A stretch of DNA of 64,000 nucleotides from Rhodopseudomonas julia (GTDB lineage Bacteria; Pseudomonadota; Alphaproteobacteria; Rhizobiales; Afifellaceae). The notes below the pieces were generated by a model that saw nothing but the letters and a program-made list of their open reading frames with translations, did no database searches and was not told the origin of the DNA. Below are positions 34,335-45,297 of this stretch, in pieces. A program made the position numbers and the translations under genes. Location: NCBI RefSeq assembly GCF_030813515.1, contig NZ_JAUSUK010000002.1:682001-746000 (forward strand), written 5' to 3'. Within the stretch, counting starts at the first letter, position 1; every line of letters starts with the position of its first letter.

Positions 34335-36085
34335 GCGTCACGACCGAAGCCTTCAAGCCGGACAATTCATGGCGGGAGAGCAGCTGGAGGCATCTTGCTT
34401 CGCGCCCGCGCCAGCCCTCGATCACCCGAGCCGGCGACAATGAACGTCTGCGCTGGCGTGTCGTCTTCGCGATGGCAGCCTTCGGCGTGCTTTACGCAGT
34501 TCTCGCCGGGCGGCTCGTGCATTTGGGGCTCGCTGCCAACGGCGATGATATGCGCACCGCCGGTGCGGCGAGTGCTGTCGCGGCTGCGCGGCCCGACATC
34601 GTCGACGAGAACGGCGAGATCCTTGCAACCGACATCAAGACGGCGTCGCTTTACGCCGAGCCCCGCCGCATCGTCGATGCCGACGAAGCCGCAGAGCAAT
34701 TGTCTCTGGTTTTCCCGGAATTCGATCGCGACCGGCTGCGGCGCGATCTTGCCACCAATGCCGGCTTCCTTTGGCTGAAGCGCGAAATCACGCCGGATCA
34801 GCGCCGGCGTGTGCATGAACTCGGTCTGCCGGGCATCGGTTTCGTCTCTGAAAACCGCCGCTTCTATCCCGGTGGCCCGACCGTTTCCCACATCCTGGGT
34901 GCGGTCAATGTCGACAATCAAGGCATTGCCGGCATGGAAAAGTATATCGATGACAGCGGCCTTGCGGATCTGCATCAGGCGGGCTTTGCCACCGAACACG
35001 GCCTGGAGCCGGTCAAGCTCTCCATCGATCTGCGCGTCCAGCATGCGGTTCGCAGCGAGCTCGAGACCGCGATGGGCAAGTACACCGCCAAAGCCGCCAT
35101 CGGCATCGTGCTTGATGTGAAGACCGGTGAAGTCGTCGGCATGAGCTCGCTGCCGGACTTCGACCCGAATATCCCCGCTCAGGCTCTCGACAAGGATCGG
35201 CTCAATCGCGCCACCGTCGGCGTCTACGAGATGGGCTCGACCTTCAAGACGTTCACGACGGCCATGGCCCTCGATTCAGGGCTCGTGCACCTGAACGACA
35301 CGTTCGACGCGAGCAAGCCGCTGCGCATCTCGGGTTTCACCATTCACGATTTCCACGGCAAGCACCGCGCCCTGAGCGTGCCGGAGATCTTCATCTATTC
35401 GTCGAATATCGGCACGGCGAAGATGGCGCTCGAATGCGGCATCCCCATGCAGCAGGAATTCCTGGGCAAGCTCGGCCTTCTCGACGAGTTGCGCACCGAA
35501 TTGCCGGAGGCCGGTGCGCCGCTGAAGCCGAGGGAATGGACGAAGCTCTCCTCGGTCACGATTTCCTTCGGTCATGGCATCTCGGTGTCGCCGTTGCAGA
35601 CGGCAGCGGCCGGAGCGGCGCTGATGAACGGCGGCTATTATATTCCGCCGACGTTCCTGCCGCGCGACGAACGGACCGCGGCGGAGCTCTCGCGCCGGGT
35701 CGTCAAGCCGGAGACGAGCGCCGACATGCGCAAGCTGATGCGGCTCAACGTCCTCAAAGGTTCTGGTCGCCGTGCGGCCGTTCCGGGCTACCGCGTCGGT
35801 GGCAAGACGGGTACGGCCGAAAAGGTGGTGAACGGCAAATACGCGAACGACAAGCGCCGCAACGCCTTCCTGTCGGCTTTCCCGATCGACGATCCCCGCT
35901 ATCTCGTCCTGGTGGTCATCGACGAGCCGAACCCGGAGAAGCCTGGGTTGCCCGCCACGGCCGGTATGAATGCCGCCCCCACGACCGCCGCCATCATTCG
36001 CCGGATCGCCCCGATGCTCGGCATCAAACCGCTGCTCACCGATCCTGAAGAGGATCTGGCGACGACCATCGCAGCGATCGAGTAG
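34331..36085 (+). CDS. ftsI: Septal peptidoglycan transpeptidase FtsI (PBP3)
   Basis: Class B penicillin-binding protein that cross-links septal peptidoglycan with FtsW. 584 residues: a short cytoplasmic tail, one membrane helix (VVFAMAAFGVLYAVLAGRLVHLGL), the PBP dimerisation domain, and the transpeptidase domain with the active serine in GSTFK (Ser303), SSN in IYSSNIGTAK and KTGT in VGGKTGTAEK. The start is GTG 34331, overlapping the ftsL stop as GTGA. The long cytoplasmic segment before the helix (about 40 residues) is usual in alphaproteobacteria. Confidence 0.96.
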   Translation: MSVTTEAFKPDNSWRESSWRHLASRPRQPSITRAGDNERLRWRVVFAMAAFGVLYAVLAGRLVHLGLAANGDDMRTAGAASAVAAARPDIVDENGEILATDIKTASLYAEPRRIVDADEAAEQLSLVFPEFDRDRLRRDLATNAGFLWLKREITPDQRRRVHELGLPGIGFVSENRRFYPGGPTVSHILGAVNVDNQGIAGMEKYIDDSGLADLHQAGFATEHGLEPVKLSIDLRVQHAVRSELETAMGKYTAKAAIGIVLDVKTGEVVGMSSLPDFDPNIPAQALDKDRLNRATVGVYEMGSTFKTFTTAMALDSGLVHLNDTFDASKPLRISGFTIHDFHGKHRALSVPEIFIYSSNIGTAKMALECGIPMQQEFLGKLGLLDELRTELPEAGAPLKPREWTKLSSVTISFGHGISVSPLQTAAAGAALMNGGYYIPPTFLPRDERTAAELSRRVVKPETSADMRKLMRLNVLKGSGRRAAVPGYRVGGKTGTAEKVVNGKYANDKRRNAFLSAFPIDDPRYLVLVVIDEPNPEKPGLPATAGMNAAPTTAAIIRRIAPMLGIKPLLTDPEEDLATTIAAIE

Positions 36086-36096
36086 GTGACAGGTCT

Positions 36097-37611
36097 ATGG
36101 CTTCCGACAAGGCCACCCCACCGCGCCGGCTCGGCAAGCTCTTCGGCGACGAGGCTTCCGTTGCCGACGATGCCGCCGAGGTGTGGATCTCCGGACTGAC
36201 TGCGGACAGCCGCGAGGTGGTCCGGGGAACGCTCTTCGCTGCGTTGCCCGGCACGAAATCCGACGGCGCTTCCTTCATTCCGGATGCAGTGAAGAAGGGT
36301 GCGGCCGCGATCCTGACCGGCACGAAGCCTCTCGCTGAAGACCCTGGCGTGCCGGTCATCCGTGCTGCCGATCCGCGTCGTGCTCTGGCGGTCGGTGCCG
36401 CCAATTTCTTTGGGCGACAGCCAGAGCGCGTGGTCGCCATTACCGGGACGAGCGGCAAAACCTCGGTCGCCGTCTTCACGCGGCAGATTTTCGCCCATGC
36501 GGGCCTAAAGGCTGCGAGCCTCGGGACGATCGGGCTCGTGACATCGGATGGACAGACGAAACCGGGTCTCACGACGCCGGACCCCGTTTACCTGCATCGC
36601 ACGCTTGCCGAGCTTGCCAAGTCGGGCATCACGCATCTGGCGCTCGAGGCCTCCAGCCATGGCCTCGATCAGCGCCGGCTCGACGGCGTCAAGCTCGCGG
36701 CAGGCGGCTTCACCAATCTGTCGCGCGATCATCTCGATTATCACCGGACGCTCGAAGACTATCTTCTCGCCAAGCTCAGGCTTTTCGAGACGCTCCTGCC
36801 GGAAGGTGCGGCCGCCGTGGCCGATGCCGATCAGAAGGAAGCGATGCGGGTGAGGGCGATCGCCAGGCGCCGCAATCTCTCCTATCTGTCGATTGGCAAA
36901 GCCGGCGAGACGCTGCGACTTCTCTCCGTCACGCGCATGCCGGACGGGGCGCGGCTGCTCCTCGAGGTGAACGGCGAAAAACGCTACGTGCCACTGCCTC
37001 TCATCGGAGAGTTCCAGGTTTCAAACGCCTTGATGGCCGCATGCCTTGCCATGGGGGCTGGGCTTTCGGTCGATCAGGCGCTTGCGGCTTTGCCGGAACT
37101 CAAAGGCGCGCCCGGGCGGCTGGAGCTTGTCGGGAGCCATCCGAACGGGGCGCAGGTTTTCGTCGATTACGCGCATAAGCCGGGTGCCATCACGGCAGCA
37201 CTTCAGGCGCTTCGCCCGCATACGCAGAACCGTCTTGTCATCATATTCGGGGCTGGCGGCGATCGCGATCCCGGCAAGCGCGAGCTGATGGGCGAGGCGG
37301 CGCGGGAGGCTGCCGATCGGGTCATCGTCACCGACGACAACCCCCGCAGCGAAGATCCGGCTTCAATCCGCCGTGCCATCATGGCTGCCGTGCCGAATGC
37401 ACGCGAGGTCGGTGACCGGCACGAGGCAATCCGACAGGGGATTGCCGGGCTCGAACCCGGCGACGTCCTGCTTGTGGCCGGCAAGGGGCACGAGACGGGC
37501 CAGACGGTCGGCGATCAGGTGCTGCCCTTTTCTGATCAGGAGGAGGTGCGCAAGGCGCTGGCGGAACTTGCCAGCGAAGCTCCGCAAGAGGTGAAGGGAC
37601 AGCCATTATGA
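36097..37611 (+). CDS. murE: UDP-MurNAc-L-alanyl-D-glutamate:meso-DAP ligase MurE
   Basis: Adds meso-diaminopimelate to the growing UDP-MurNAc peptide. 504 residues with the Mur ligase three-domain layout: N-terminal UDP-binding part (ISGLTADSREV), ATP loop VAITGTSGKTSVAVF, the carbamylated-lysine segment and the C-terminal DNPR motif (TDDNPRSEDP), which selects meso-DAP over lysine. It starts 11 bases after ftsI with AGGTGA upstream and overlaps murF by 4 bp. Confidence 0.96.
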   Translation: MASDKATPPRRLGKLFGDEASVADDAAEVWISGLTADSREVVRGTLFAALPGTKSDGASFIPDAVKKGAAAILTGTKPLAEDPGVPVIRAADPRRALAVGAANFFGRQPERVVAITGTSGKTSVAVFTRQIFAHAGLKAASLGTIGLVTSDGQTKPGLTTPDPVYLHRTLAELAKSGITHLALEASSHGLDQRRLDGVKLAAGGFTNLSRDHLDYHRTLEDYLLAKLRLFETLLPEGAAAVADADQKEAMRVRAIARRRNLSYLSIGKAGETLRLLSVTRMPDGARLLLEVNGEKRYVPLPLIGEFQVSNALMAACLAMGAGLSVDQALAALPELKGAPGRLELVGSHPNGAQVFVDYAHKPGAITAALQALRPHTQNRLVIIFGAGGDRDPGKRELMGEAAREAADRVIVTDDNPRSEDPASIRRAIMAAVPNAREVGDRHEAIRQGIAGLEPGDVLLVAGKGHETGQTVGDQVLPFSDQEEVRKALAELASEAPQEVKGQPL

Positions 37612-39083
37612 GTCCTTTGTGGCGGATAGCCGAATTTCTGGCCGCCACGGAGGGGCGCCTGGAGGGCGGCGTGCCTCAACCGGCCTGGTCCGACGACGAG
37701 ACGGCCGGCGCGATTTCGCCCATGAGCATCACCGGCATCTCGATCGACAGCCGCACGGTCGGCCCGCGAGAAGCCTTTTTCGCCATCAAGGGCGATCGGT
37801 TCGACGGCCATGATTTTGCCGAGGCTGCCCTGAAGCGGGGCGCCGCGCTCGCCGTCGTCTCCGAAGATCGTCGCGAGGAACTTTCCGGCGGACCTTTCGT
37901 GGTCGTGCCGGACGATCCCCTGAAGGCGCTCGAACGCCTCGGCATCGCTGCACGTGCGCGCTCGCACGCCAAGATCGTCGCGGTGACGGGCTCTGTCGGC
38001 AAGACCGGCACGAAGGAAATGCTGCGGCTTGTCTTCTCGCTCCTCGGCGAGACACATGCGCCGGTCGGCTCCTTCAACAATCATTGGGGCGTGCCGCTGA
38101 CGCTCGCACGCCTTCCGGAAAAGGCGGCTTTCGGGATTTTCGAGATCGGCATGAACCATGCCGGCGAAATCAGTCCGCTGACGCGAATGGTGCGGCCGGA
38201 CGTGGCGATCATCACGACCGTGGGACCCGTCCATATCGAGTTCTTCGGGACGGTGGAGGCGATTGCCGATGCCAAGGCAGAGATTTTCGAGGGGCTCGAG
38301 CAGGGCGGAACGGCGATCCTCAATCGCGACAACGACCAGTTCGACCGTCTTGCCGGAGCGGCCCGAGCAAGAGGCGCGCGGATCGTCAGTTTCGGCGAAC
38401 ATCCCGATTCCGATGTCAGTCTCGTCGGCCTCATCGAAGAGGCGTCGGGCAGCCTGGTGACTGCGGATGTCTTCGGCGACAGCGTGCAGTATCGGCTGGG
38501 TGCACCCGGTCGGCATCTGGCGACAAATTCCTTGTCCGTGCTTGCGACGGTCGCCGTCCTTGGCGAGAGCCCGTCGGCCGCCGGTCACGCGCTGTCCGGC
38601 TTTTCAGCTCCTGTCGGGCGCGGGGCGCGCACGCGACTTCGCATCGGCGAGGGGTCGTTCACGCTCATCGATGAAAGCTACAACGCCAATCCGGCGTCGA
38701 TGCGTGCCGCGATTGCGCTTCTCGGTGCGGCCGAGCCCGCTTCGAACGGTCGCCGCATCGCCGTCCTCGGCGATATGGGAGAGCTCGGCGATCAGGCACC
38801 GGCTTTTCATGCCGAGCTTGTTGATAATCTTGCAACAGCGCGCGCCGATCAAATCTTTCTGGTCGGACCGCTCATGCATCATCTTTGGAATCACTTGCCG
38901 GAACGGGTACAGGGAGCCTATGCCGAGACTGCGGGTGAAATTGAGCCGATTCTTCTCGATGCGATCCGGCCGGGCGACGTGGTGATGGTGAAAGCCTCCC
39001 TGTCCACCGGCCTCGGCCGGCTGGTTGCGGCAGTGAAAGAGCGGTTTCCCGCAAGAGATCCAAGCGAAAAAGAAGAGAGCTGA
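37608..39083 (+). CDS. murF: UDP-MurNAc-tripeptide:D-Ala-D-Ala ligase MurF
   Basis: Completes the UDP-MurNAc pentapeptide. 491 residues. It has [29 protein letters not shown] loop [40 protein letters not shown] and [15 protein letters not shown], all MurF-specific. It overlaps murE by 4 bp (ATGA) and is separated by 5 bases from mraY. Confidence 0.96.
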   Translation: MSPLWRIAEFLAATEGRLEGGVPQPAWSDDETAGAISPMSITGISIDSRTVGPREAFFAIKGDRFDGHDFAEAALKRGAALAVVSEDRREELSGGPFVVVPDDPLKALERLGIAARARSHAKIVAVTGSVGKTGTKEMLRLVFSLLGETHAPVGSFNNHWGVPLTLARLPEKAAFGIFEIGMNHAGEISPLTRMVRPDVAIITTVGPVHIEFFGTVEAIADAKAEIFEGLEQGGTAILNRDNDQFDRLAGAARARGARIVSFGEHPDSDVSLVGLIEEASGSLVTADVFGDSVQYRLGAPGRHLATNSLSVLATVAVLGESPSAAGHALSGFSAPVGRGARTRLRIGEGSFTLIDESYNANPASMRAAIALLGAAEPASNGRRIAVLGDMGELGDQAPAFHAELVDNLATARADQIFLVGPLMHHLWNHLPERVQGAYAETAGEIEPILLDAIRPGDVVMVKASLSTGLGRLVAAVKERFPARDPSEKEES

Positions 39084-39088
39084 GACGG

Positions 39089-40171
39089 ATGCTGGCCTAT
39101 CTGCAGAACTTCGCGGATGACTTCTCCGTCTTCAATATCTTCCGTTACATAACCTTCCGAACAGGGGCGGCGACGATGACGGCGCTGCTCTTCGTTTTTC
39201 TGTTCGGTCCGATGATGATCGAGGTGCTGCGCTTTCGGCAGGGCAAGGGCCAGCCGATCCGGGCCGACGGGCCGCAGACGCACTTCAAGAAGGCCGGAAC
39301 GCCCACGATGGGCGGGCTGATGATCCTGACGGGCGTCGTCGTTTCGGCGCTCCTGTGGTCTGACCTTTCCTCGCCGTATGTCTGGTGTGTGCTCCTGGTC
39401 ACGCTGGGTTTCGGCCTGATCGGTTTCTACGACGATTATCTCAAGGTGAAAGGCGCCTCCTCGAAAGGGTTTTCGGGGCGGGCGCGGCTCGGCTTCGAGG
39501 CGCTGATTGCCGGTGTCGCCGTCTATGTGATGATGCGCGCGGGCGAGGGCAGCAGCGCAACGGCGCTGACTTTGCCGTTCTTGAAAGAGACCGTCATCCA
39601 GCTCGGTATCTTCTTCATCGTATTCGGCGCCTTCGTGATCGTCGGCGCGGGCAATGCCGTCAATCTCACGGACGGGCTCGACGGGCTTGCCATCGTCCCC
39701 GTGATGATCGCCGCGGCGTCCTTCGGACTGATCGCCTATCTCGCCGGCAATATCCGCTTCGCCGATTATCTTCAGATCCACTACGTCGCCGGAACCGGCG
39801 AGCTTGCGGTTCTCTGTGGTGCGATGATCGGCGCCGGCCTTGGCTTTCTGTGGTTCAACGCACCACCGGCCGCAATCTTCATGGGCGACACCGGCTCATT
39901 GGCGCTTGGCGGCATGATCGGCGCCGTCGCTGTCGCCACCAAGCACGAGATCGTGCTCGCCATCATCGGCGGAATTTTCGTCCTGGAGGCGCTGTCGGTG
40001 ATCATCCAGGTCATGTCGTTCAAGCTCACCGGCAAGCGCGTCTTCAAGATGGCGCCGATTCATCACCATTTCGAGCAGATCGGCTGGACCGAACCGCAAG
40101 TGGTGATCCGGTTTTGGATCGTCGCTGTGGTCCTTGCCCTGATTGGCCTGTCCACGCTGAAACTCCGCTAG
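39089..40171 (+). CDS. mraY: Phospho-MurNAc-pentapeptide translocase MraY
   Basis: Makes lipid I from UDP-MurNAc-pentapeptide and undecaprenyl phosphate in the inner membrane. 360 residues, ten membrane helices. Catalytic pieces are [11 protein letters not shown] (Asp-Asp), [26 protein letters not shown] and [32 protein letters not shown] near the start is also typical. The gap to murD is 7 bases. Confidence 0.97.
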   Translation: MLAYLQNFADDFSVFNIFRYITFRTGAATMTALLFVFLFGPMMIEVLRFRQGKGQPIRADGPQTHFKKAGTPTMGGLMILTGVVVSALLWSDLSSPYVWCVLLVTLGFGLIGFYDDYLKVKGASSKGFSGRARLGFEALIAGVAVYVMMRAGEGSSATALTLPFLKETVIQLGIFFIVFGAFVIVGAGNAVNLTDGLDGLAIVPVMIAAASFGLIAYLAGNIRFADYLQIHYVAGTGELAVLCGAMIGAGLGFLWFNAPPAAIFMGDTGSLALGGMIGAVAVATKHEIVLAIIGGIFVLEALSVIIQVMSFKLTGKRVFKMAPIHHHFEQIGWTEPQVVIRFWIVAVVLALIGLSTLKLR

Positions 40172-40178
40172 GCCGGCG

Positions 40179-41600
40179 ATGTCGATCCCTCTCGTCCATC
40201 TCAAAGACAAAAGCCTCGGGGTCTTCGGGCTCGCTCGCAGCGGGCTCGCTACGGTCAAGGCGGCTGTCAGCGGCGGGGCGCGCGTCTATGCCTGGGACAA
40301 CCGGGAAGATGCGCGTGCGAAGGCTGCGGGCGACGGCGTCACGCTCCAAGAGCCTGCCGAATGGCCCTGGGAAGAGCTTGCCGCTCTGGCGCTCGCCCCG
40401 GGAGTACCGCTCACGCATCCCGAACCGCATCCGATTGTCGGCATGGCAAGGGGCGCAGGCGTCGAGATCCTGTGCGATGTGGAGCTTCTGTTTCGCGAAC
40501 TTGAAGGCAAGGCCCGCTTCGTTGCCATCACCGGAACGAACGGCAAGTCGACGACGACGGCGCTCATCGGCCATCTCTTCGGCGAGGCTGGCATTTCGGT
40601 GGAAGTGGGCGGGAATATCGGACGCTCTGCGCTCGACCTCGCCGCACCTTCCTCGCCTGAGCACGTCTATGTGCTGGAGCTCTCCTCCTATCAGCTCGAT
40701 CTTTGCCACCGCCTTCGGCCCAACGTTGCGGTCTGGCTCAATTTGACGCCCGATCATCTCGACCGCCATGGGGACATGGCCGGCTATCGTCTCGCCAAGG
40801 AGCGGATCTTTGCGAAGATGGGTGCGGGCGATCTCGCCGTCCTCGGTATCGACGAGACGGATATGGAAGAGGTTGCCCTCGCGCTCGTCGAGAGGGCTTC
40901 GGCACCTCGTATCGCCCGCGTCACCGTGCGCGAGCGGGACGCGGCCGATATTCGCGTCGACGATGCCGGGCAGATGACGGATGCGCGCAGCGGCGAGACG
41001 CTCGACCTTTCGACTTTCCCCTCCCTGCGTGGGCGCCACAATTGGCAGAATGCCGTCTGCGCTTATGCGGCGGTCCGAGAGCTCGGCGTTCCGGTCTCTG
41101 CGATCACCGAGGGAATGGCAAGTTTTCCGGGTCTCGAACACCGTATGCAGATCGTCGGCCGGCGCGGCAAAGTGCTTTTCGTCGATGATTCCAAGGCGAC
41201 CAACGCCGATGCTGCCGCGCCCGCTTTGGCGACCTTCCAGCCTGTCTATTGGATCGTCGGCGGACGCCCGAAGGCGGGCGGCATCAACGGACTTTCCGGC
41301 TTCTTTCCCCGTGTCGCCAAGGCCTATCTGATCGGCGAAGCGGCCGACGAATTCTCCGCTACGCTTGCCGCGCGGGTCCCGCATGTCATCGCAGGAGAAC
41401 TCGCACGCGCCGTCAGGATGGCGGCCGAAGATGCGGCCCTCGATCCGGAGAGCGAGCCTGTCGTTTTGTTGTCGCCGGCTGCGGCGTCATTTGATCAGTT
41501 CGCCGATTTCGAGGCGCGGGGACGGGCGTTCGTCGCCGCCGTCAACGCGCTGGACGATGCATCCGCGCAGCAGGCTGCGCTCTCGGAGACCGCGTCATGA
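40179..41600 (+). CDS. murD: UDP-MurNAc-L-alanine:D-glutamate ligase MurD
   Basis: Adds D-glutamate to UDP-MurNAc-L-Ala. 473 residues. Domain 1 begins SLGVFGLARSGLATVKA (dinucleotide-like fold), the ATP loop is VAITGTNGKSTTTALIG, then LELSSYQLD, NLTPDHLDRHGDM, and the C-terminal domain with FPGLEHRMQIVG, FVDDSKATNADAA and WIVGGRPKAGGI. Overlaps ftsW by 4 bp. Confidence 0.96.
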   Translation: MSIPLVHLKDKSLGVFGLARSGLATVKAAVSGGARVYAWDNREDARAKAAGDGVTLQEPAEWPWEELAALALAPGVPLTHPEPHPIVGMARGAGVEILCDVELLFRELEGKARFVAITGTNGKSTTTALIGHLFGEAGISVEVGGNIGRSALDLAAPSSPEHVYVLELSSYQLDLCHRLRPNVAVWLNLTPDHLDRHGDMAGYRLAKERIFAKMGAGDLAVLGIDETDMEEVALALVERASAPRIARVTVRERDAADIRVDDAGQMTDARSGETLDLSTFPSLRGRHNWQNAVCAYAAVRELGVPVSAITEGMASFPGLEHRMQIVGRRGKVLFVDDSKATNADAAAPALATFQPVYWIVGGRPKAGGINGLSGFFPRVAKAYLIGEAADEFSATLAARVPHVIAGELARAVRMAAEDAALDPESEPVVLLSPAAASFDQFADFEARGRAFVAAVNALDDASAQQAALSETAS

Positions 41601-42745
41601 TCAGTCGTCGCGATCGTTCCCTGATTGCCGAATGGTGGTGGACCGTCGATCGCACGACGCTCTTCCTGGTGCTTCTTCTGCTCGCGGCTGGCGTCGTCCT
41701 GTCCTTTGCGGCGAGCCCGCCGGTTGCGGAACGCCTCGGCCTGTCGACCTATCATTTCGCACTCAGGCAGGCGATGTATGCGCCGACTGCGACAGCGATC
41801 ATTCTCGGCATCTCGCTGCTCACCCCGCGCCAGGTTCGGCGGCTTGCGCTTCTCATCCTCCTCGTCTCCTTGTCGATGATGGTCGCCGTGCTGTTCATCG
41901 GCGACGAGGTGAAAGGCTCGCGGCGCTGGGTCTATATCGCGGGCATGTCGTTGCAGCCGTCGGAGTTTTTGAAGCCCGCCTTCATCGTCATCGTCGCCTG
42001 GCTGTTTGCCGAGGGTTCCAAGCATCCGGAAGTGCCGGGCAAACTTCTCGCCGTCATCCTGCTCATCATCACGGCGGCACTCCTCGTGGCCGAGCCGGAC
42101 CTCGGCCAGACCATCCTGATCTTCTCCGTCTGGGGTGCCGTCTTCTTCCTCGCCGGCGTCTCTCTGCCGCTGGTCGGTGGGCTCGCGGGCACGGCCGTGG
42201 CCGGTCTCTTCGCCGCCTATTTCATGTTCCCGCACTTCACCTCGCGCATCGACCGCTTTCTCGATCCGGAAGGGGGCGACACCTATCAGGTCGATATCGC
42301 CATGCGCTCCTTCGAGCGCGGCGGCTGGTCGGGATCGGGACCGGGCGAGGGCGTGATGAAGCGGATCCTGCCGGATTCGCACACAGACTTCGTCTTCGCC
42401 GTGATCGCGGAGGAATTCGGCATCATCCTATGCCTCGCCCTGATCTGCATCTTCGGCTTCATCGTGATGCGGGGGCTCATGCATGCGCTTAGGCGCAAGC
42501 AACCGTTCGAGCGCATGGCAATTGCCGGCCTCTCGATTCAGATCGGCCTGCAGGCCTTCATCAATATGGGCGTGAACCTGCAGCTTCTGCCCGCCAAGGG
42601 CATGACCTTGCCGTTCATCTCCTATGGCGGCTCGGCGTTGCTTTCGAGCGCCGTCGTCATGGGCTTTATCCTGGCCCTGTCGCGCGAGCGCGCGGAGCGG
42701 AAGGTGACCGTCATGCCGCATTCGAGCTTTGCTGAGCAATTATGA
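41597..42745 (+). CDS. ftsW: Septal peptidoglycan glycosyltransferase FtsW
   Basis: SEDS-family polymerase that extends septal glycan strands from lipid II, paired with FtsI. 382 residues with ten helices. SEDS motifs include GSRRWVYIAGMSLQPSEFLKPAFI, AEPDLGQTILIF, GGWSGSGPGEGVMKRILPDSHTDF and the C-terminal LPAKGMTLPFISYGGSALL. Overlaps of 4 bp join it to murD and murG. Confidence 0.97.
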   Translation: MISRRDRSLIAEWWWTVDRTTLFLVLLLLAAGVVLSFAASPPVAERLGLSTYHFALRQAMYAPTATAIILGISLLTPRQVRRLALLILLVSLSMMVAVLFIGDEVKGSRRWVYIAGMSLQPSEFLKPAFIVIVAWLFAEGSKHPEVPGKLLAVILLIITAALLVAEPDLGQTILIFSVWGAVFFLAGVSLPLVGGLAGTAVAGLFAAYFMFPHFTSRIDRFLDPEGGDTYQVDIAMRSFERGGWSGSGPGEGVMKRILPDSHTDFVFAVIAEEFGIILCLALICIFGFIVMRGLMHALRRKQPFERMAIAGLSIQIGLQAFINMGVNLQLLPAKGMTLPFISYGGSALLSSAVVMGFILALSRERAERKVTVMPHSSFAEQL

Positions 42746-43860
42746 GCGATAAGACCAGGCCGTTGGCCTTGCTGGCCGCCGGGGGAACCGGGGGGCATCT
42801 CTTCCCGGCAATCTCTTTGCGGGCCGAGCTGAAAAAGCGCGGCTATGATGTGGCCATCGTCACCGACAAAAGAGCTGGGCAATACGCGACCGATCTGCCT
42901 GCAGACGAGCTCCACGCCATCGACGCGGCGACGCTTTCCGCCGGCAATCCGGTGCGCGCCGTCTCCTCCATGTGGAAGCTCTCGCGTGGCGTGATGCAGT
43001 CGCGCGGCCTGTTGCGGCGCCTCGGTGCCGATATCTGCGTCGGCTTCGGTGGCTACCCGACCGTACCGCCGCTGCTCGCCGCGCGCATGGCGCGCGTGCC
43101 CGCTCTCGTTCACGAGCAGAATGCGGTTCTCGGCCGTGCCAACAGGCTGCTGGTGAAGGCCGGTGCGGCGCTCGCCACCGGGTTTCCCGATCCGAAAGGT
43201 GCAGCCTCTGCGAAGCGCCTCGCTTTCACCGGAAATCCAGTCCGCGAAAGCGTCATCGATGCCGGCAAGATGCCCTATGAGCCTGCCGGCGAAGAGGACA
43301 GCATCCGCCTTCTCGTCTTCGGCGGCAGCCAGGGTGCGCGTGCTCTCTCTTCGCTGGTGCCCGAAGCGATCGCGCTTTTGCCGCGTGCGCTGCGCGCCAG
43401 GCTGCAGATCGTGCAGCAATGCCGGCCGGAGGATCTCGACACCGTGCGTCTTCTCTATGGTCGTCTCGACGTTTCGGCGGAGCTTGCGTCGTTCTTTCAG
43501 GATCTGCCGGCGAAGATCGGCGCAAGCCATCTCGTCATCAGCCGGGCCGGGGCGTCGACGGTGTCGGAACTCGCCGTTATCGGCCGTCCGGCCATCCTCA
43601 TTCCTTTTCCGCATGCCATCGACCAGGATCAGGCGGAGAATGCGCGCCTTCTCGCCGATGTGGGCGGCGGCTGGATGATGGAAGAAGCCTCCTTGACCGC
43701 TGAGGGCCTTGCCTCGCGGCTGAAGGAGCTGATAGCGCATCCCGACGAACTGGCCGCAGCGGCCGCAGCCGCGAAAAAGGCCGGGAGGCCGGACGCGGCC
43801 GAAAGGCTCGCCGATCAGGTCGACGAGCTCGTCAGCCTGACGCGAGGACATCGCCAATGA
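42742..43860 (+). CDS. murG: UDP-GlcNAc:lipid I GlcNAc transferase MurG
   Basis: Makes lipid II on the inner face of the membrane. 372 residues, GT-B fold. The N-terminal loop is [15 protein letters not shown], followed by [55 protein letters not shown] and the acceptor/donor segment [24 protein letters not shown] ending in DQDQAENA. Overlaps of 4 bp join it to ftsW and murC. Confidence 0.97.
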   Translation: MSDKTRPLALLAAGGTGGHLFPAISLRAELKKRGYDVAIVTDKRAGQYATDLPADELHAIDAATLSAGNPVRAVSSMWKLSRGVMQSRGLLRRLGADICVGFGGYPTVPPLLAARMARVPALVHEQNAVLGRANRLLVKAGAALATGFPDPKGAASAKRLAFTGNPVRESVIDAGKMPYEPAGEEDSIRLLVFGGSQGARALSSLVPEAIALLPRALRARLQIVQQCRPEDLDTVRLLYGRLDVSAELASFFQDLPAKIGASHLVISRAGASTVSELAVIGRPAILIPFPHAIDQDQAENARLLADVGGGWMMEEASLTAEGLASRLKELIAHPDELAAAAAAAKKAGRPDAAERLADQVDELVSLTRGHRQ

Positions 43861-45269
43861 AAATGCCTTACAACATCGGCCCGATCCATTTCGTGGGGAT
43901 CGGCGGCATCGGCATGAGCGGCATCGCGGAGGTGCTGATCAATCAGGGCTGCCAGGTCCAGGGTTCCGATGTCTCCGACAGCCCCAATGTCGCCCGCCTG
44001 CGCGCGAAGGGGGCCGAGGTGATGATCGGGCATGCGGCGGAGAACCTCCGCAATGCGGCGGTCGTCGTCGTCTCTTCGGCCATCAAACGCGACAATCCGG
44101 AGCTGCAGGCGGCGCGTACGCAAGGCCTGCCGGTGGTGCGCCGTGCCGAGATGCTGGCTGAGCTCATGCGCCTCAAATCTGCGGTCGCCATCGGCGGTAC
44201 GCATGGGAAGACCACGACCACGTCCATGGTGGCCGCGCTGCTCGATGCCGGCGGTCTCGACCCAACCGTCATCAATGGCGGCATCATCAACGCATATGGC
44301 ACCAATGCCCGCATGGGTGACGGCGAGTGGATGGTGGTGGAGGCGGACGAGAGCGACGGCACATTCGTCAAGCTGCCGGCCGATGTCGCTGTCGTCACCA
44401 ATATCGATCCGGAACATCTCGACCATTACGGTTCGTTCGAAAAGGTGCGGGAGGCCTTCATGGCCTTCGTGGAGAATGTGCCCTTCTACGGCTTTGCCGT
44501 GATGTGCCTCGATCATCCAGAGGTGCAGTCCCTGGTGAAGCGTATCGAAGATCGGCGCATCATCACCTATGGCTCCAATCTTCAGGCCGAGGTGCGGTTT
44601 CACTCGGTGAGCTTCGTGCCGGGTGAATCGCATTTTTCGATCGAGCGGCGCGACCGGCTGACGGGCGAAACGGAGACGCTTTCCGACCTCGTCCTGCCGA
44701 TGCCGGGCATCCACAACGTCTCGAACGCGACGGCTGCGATCGCGGTCGCCCGTGCGCTAGGCGTGTCTGAGGCGGATGTGCGCAAGGGGCTCGCTTCCTT
44801 CGGTGGCGTCAAGCGGCGCTTTACGCTGACGGGGACCTGGAACGGCGTCGCCATCTATGACGATTACGGCCACCACCCGGTGGAGATTTCCGCGGTCTTG
44901 AAGGCTGCGCGCGCGAGCTGCCGCGGCCGCGTCATCGCCGTCGTGCAGCCGCACCGCTACAGCCGCCTCCACAACCTCTTCGATCAGTTCTGCGCCTGCT
45001 TCAACGATGCCGACACCGTCATCGTGGCCGATGTCTATTCCGCAGGCGAAGACCCGATCGAAGGGGCCGATCGCGACGGTCTCGTCGACGGGTTGCGGGC
45101 CGGCGGACATCGCGATGTGCGACCGCTTCCAAGCGAAGCGGAGCTTGCTCGCATGATCGCCGATATCGCGAAGCCGGACGACATGGTCTTGTGCCTCGGC
45201 GCGGGCTCGATCTCGAAATGGGCCAATGCTCTGCCGGGCGAACTCAATGCGCGAGACGAGGCCGCGTGA
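43857..45269 (+). CDS. murC: UDP-MurNAc:L-alanine ligase MurC
   Basis: First ligase of the stem peptide, loading L-alanine. 470 residues. [18 protein letters not shown] binds [20 protein letters not shown] binds ATP, then [38 protein letters not shown] and [14 protein letters not shown]; the C-terminal [12 protein letters not shown] is also typical. Overlaps murG by 4 bp. murB follows after 28 bases. Confidence 0.97.
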   Translation: MKMPYNIGPIHFVGIGGIGMSGIAEVLINQGCQVQGSDVSDSPNVARLRAKGAEVMIGHAAENLRNAAVVVVSSAIKRDNPELQAARTQGLPVVRRAEMLAELMRLKSAVAIGGTHGKTTTTSMVAALLDAGGLDPTVINGGIINAYGTNARMGDGEWMVVEADESDGTFVKLPADVAVVTNIDPEHLDHYGSFEKVREAFMAFVENVPFYGFAVMCLDHPEVQSLVKRIEDRRIITYGSNLQAEVRFHSVSFVPGESHFSIERRDRLTGETETLSDLVLPMPGIHNVSNATAAIAVARALGVSEADVRKGLASFGGVKRRFTLTGTWNGVAIYDDYGHHPVEISAVLKAARASCRGRVIAVVQPHRYSRLHNLFDQFCACFNDADTVIVADVYSAGEDPIEGADRDGLVDGLRAGGHRDVRPLPSEAELARMIADIAKPDDMVLCLGAGSISKWANALPGELNARDEAA

Positions 45270-45297
45270 GCCTCAAGCTCGATCGGCGGGGATGGTG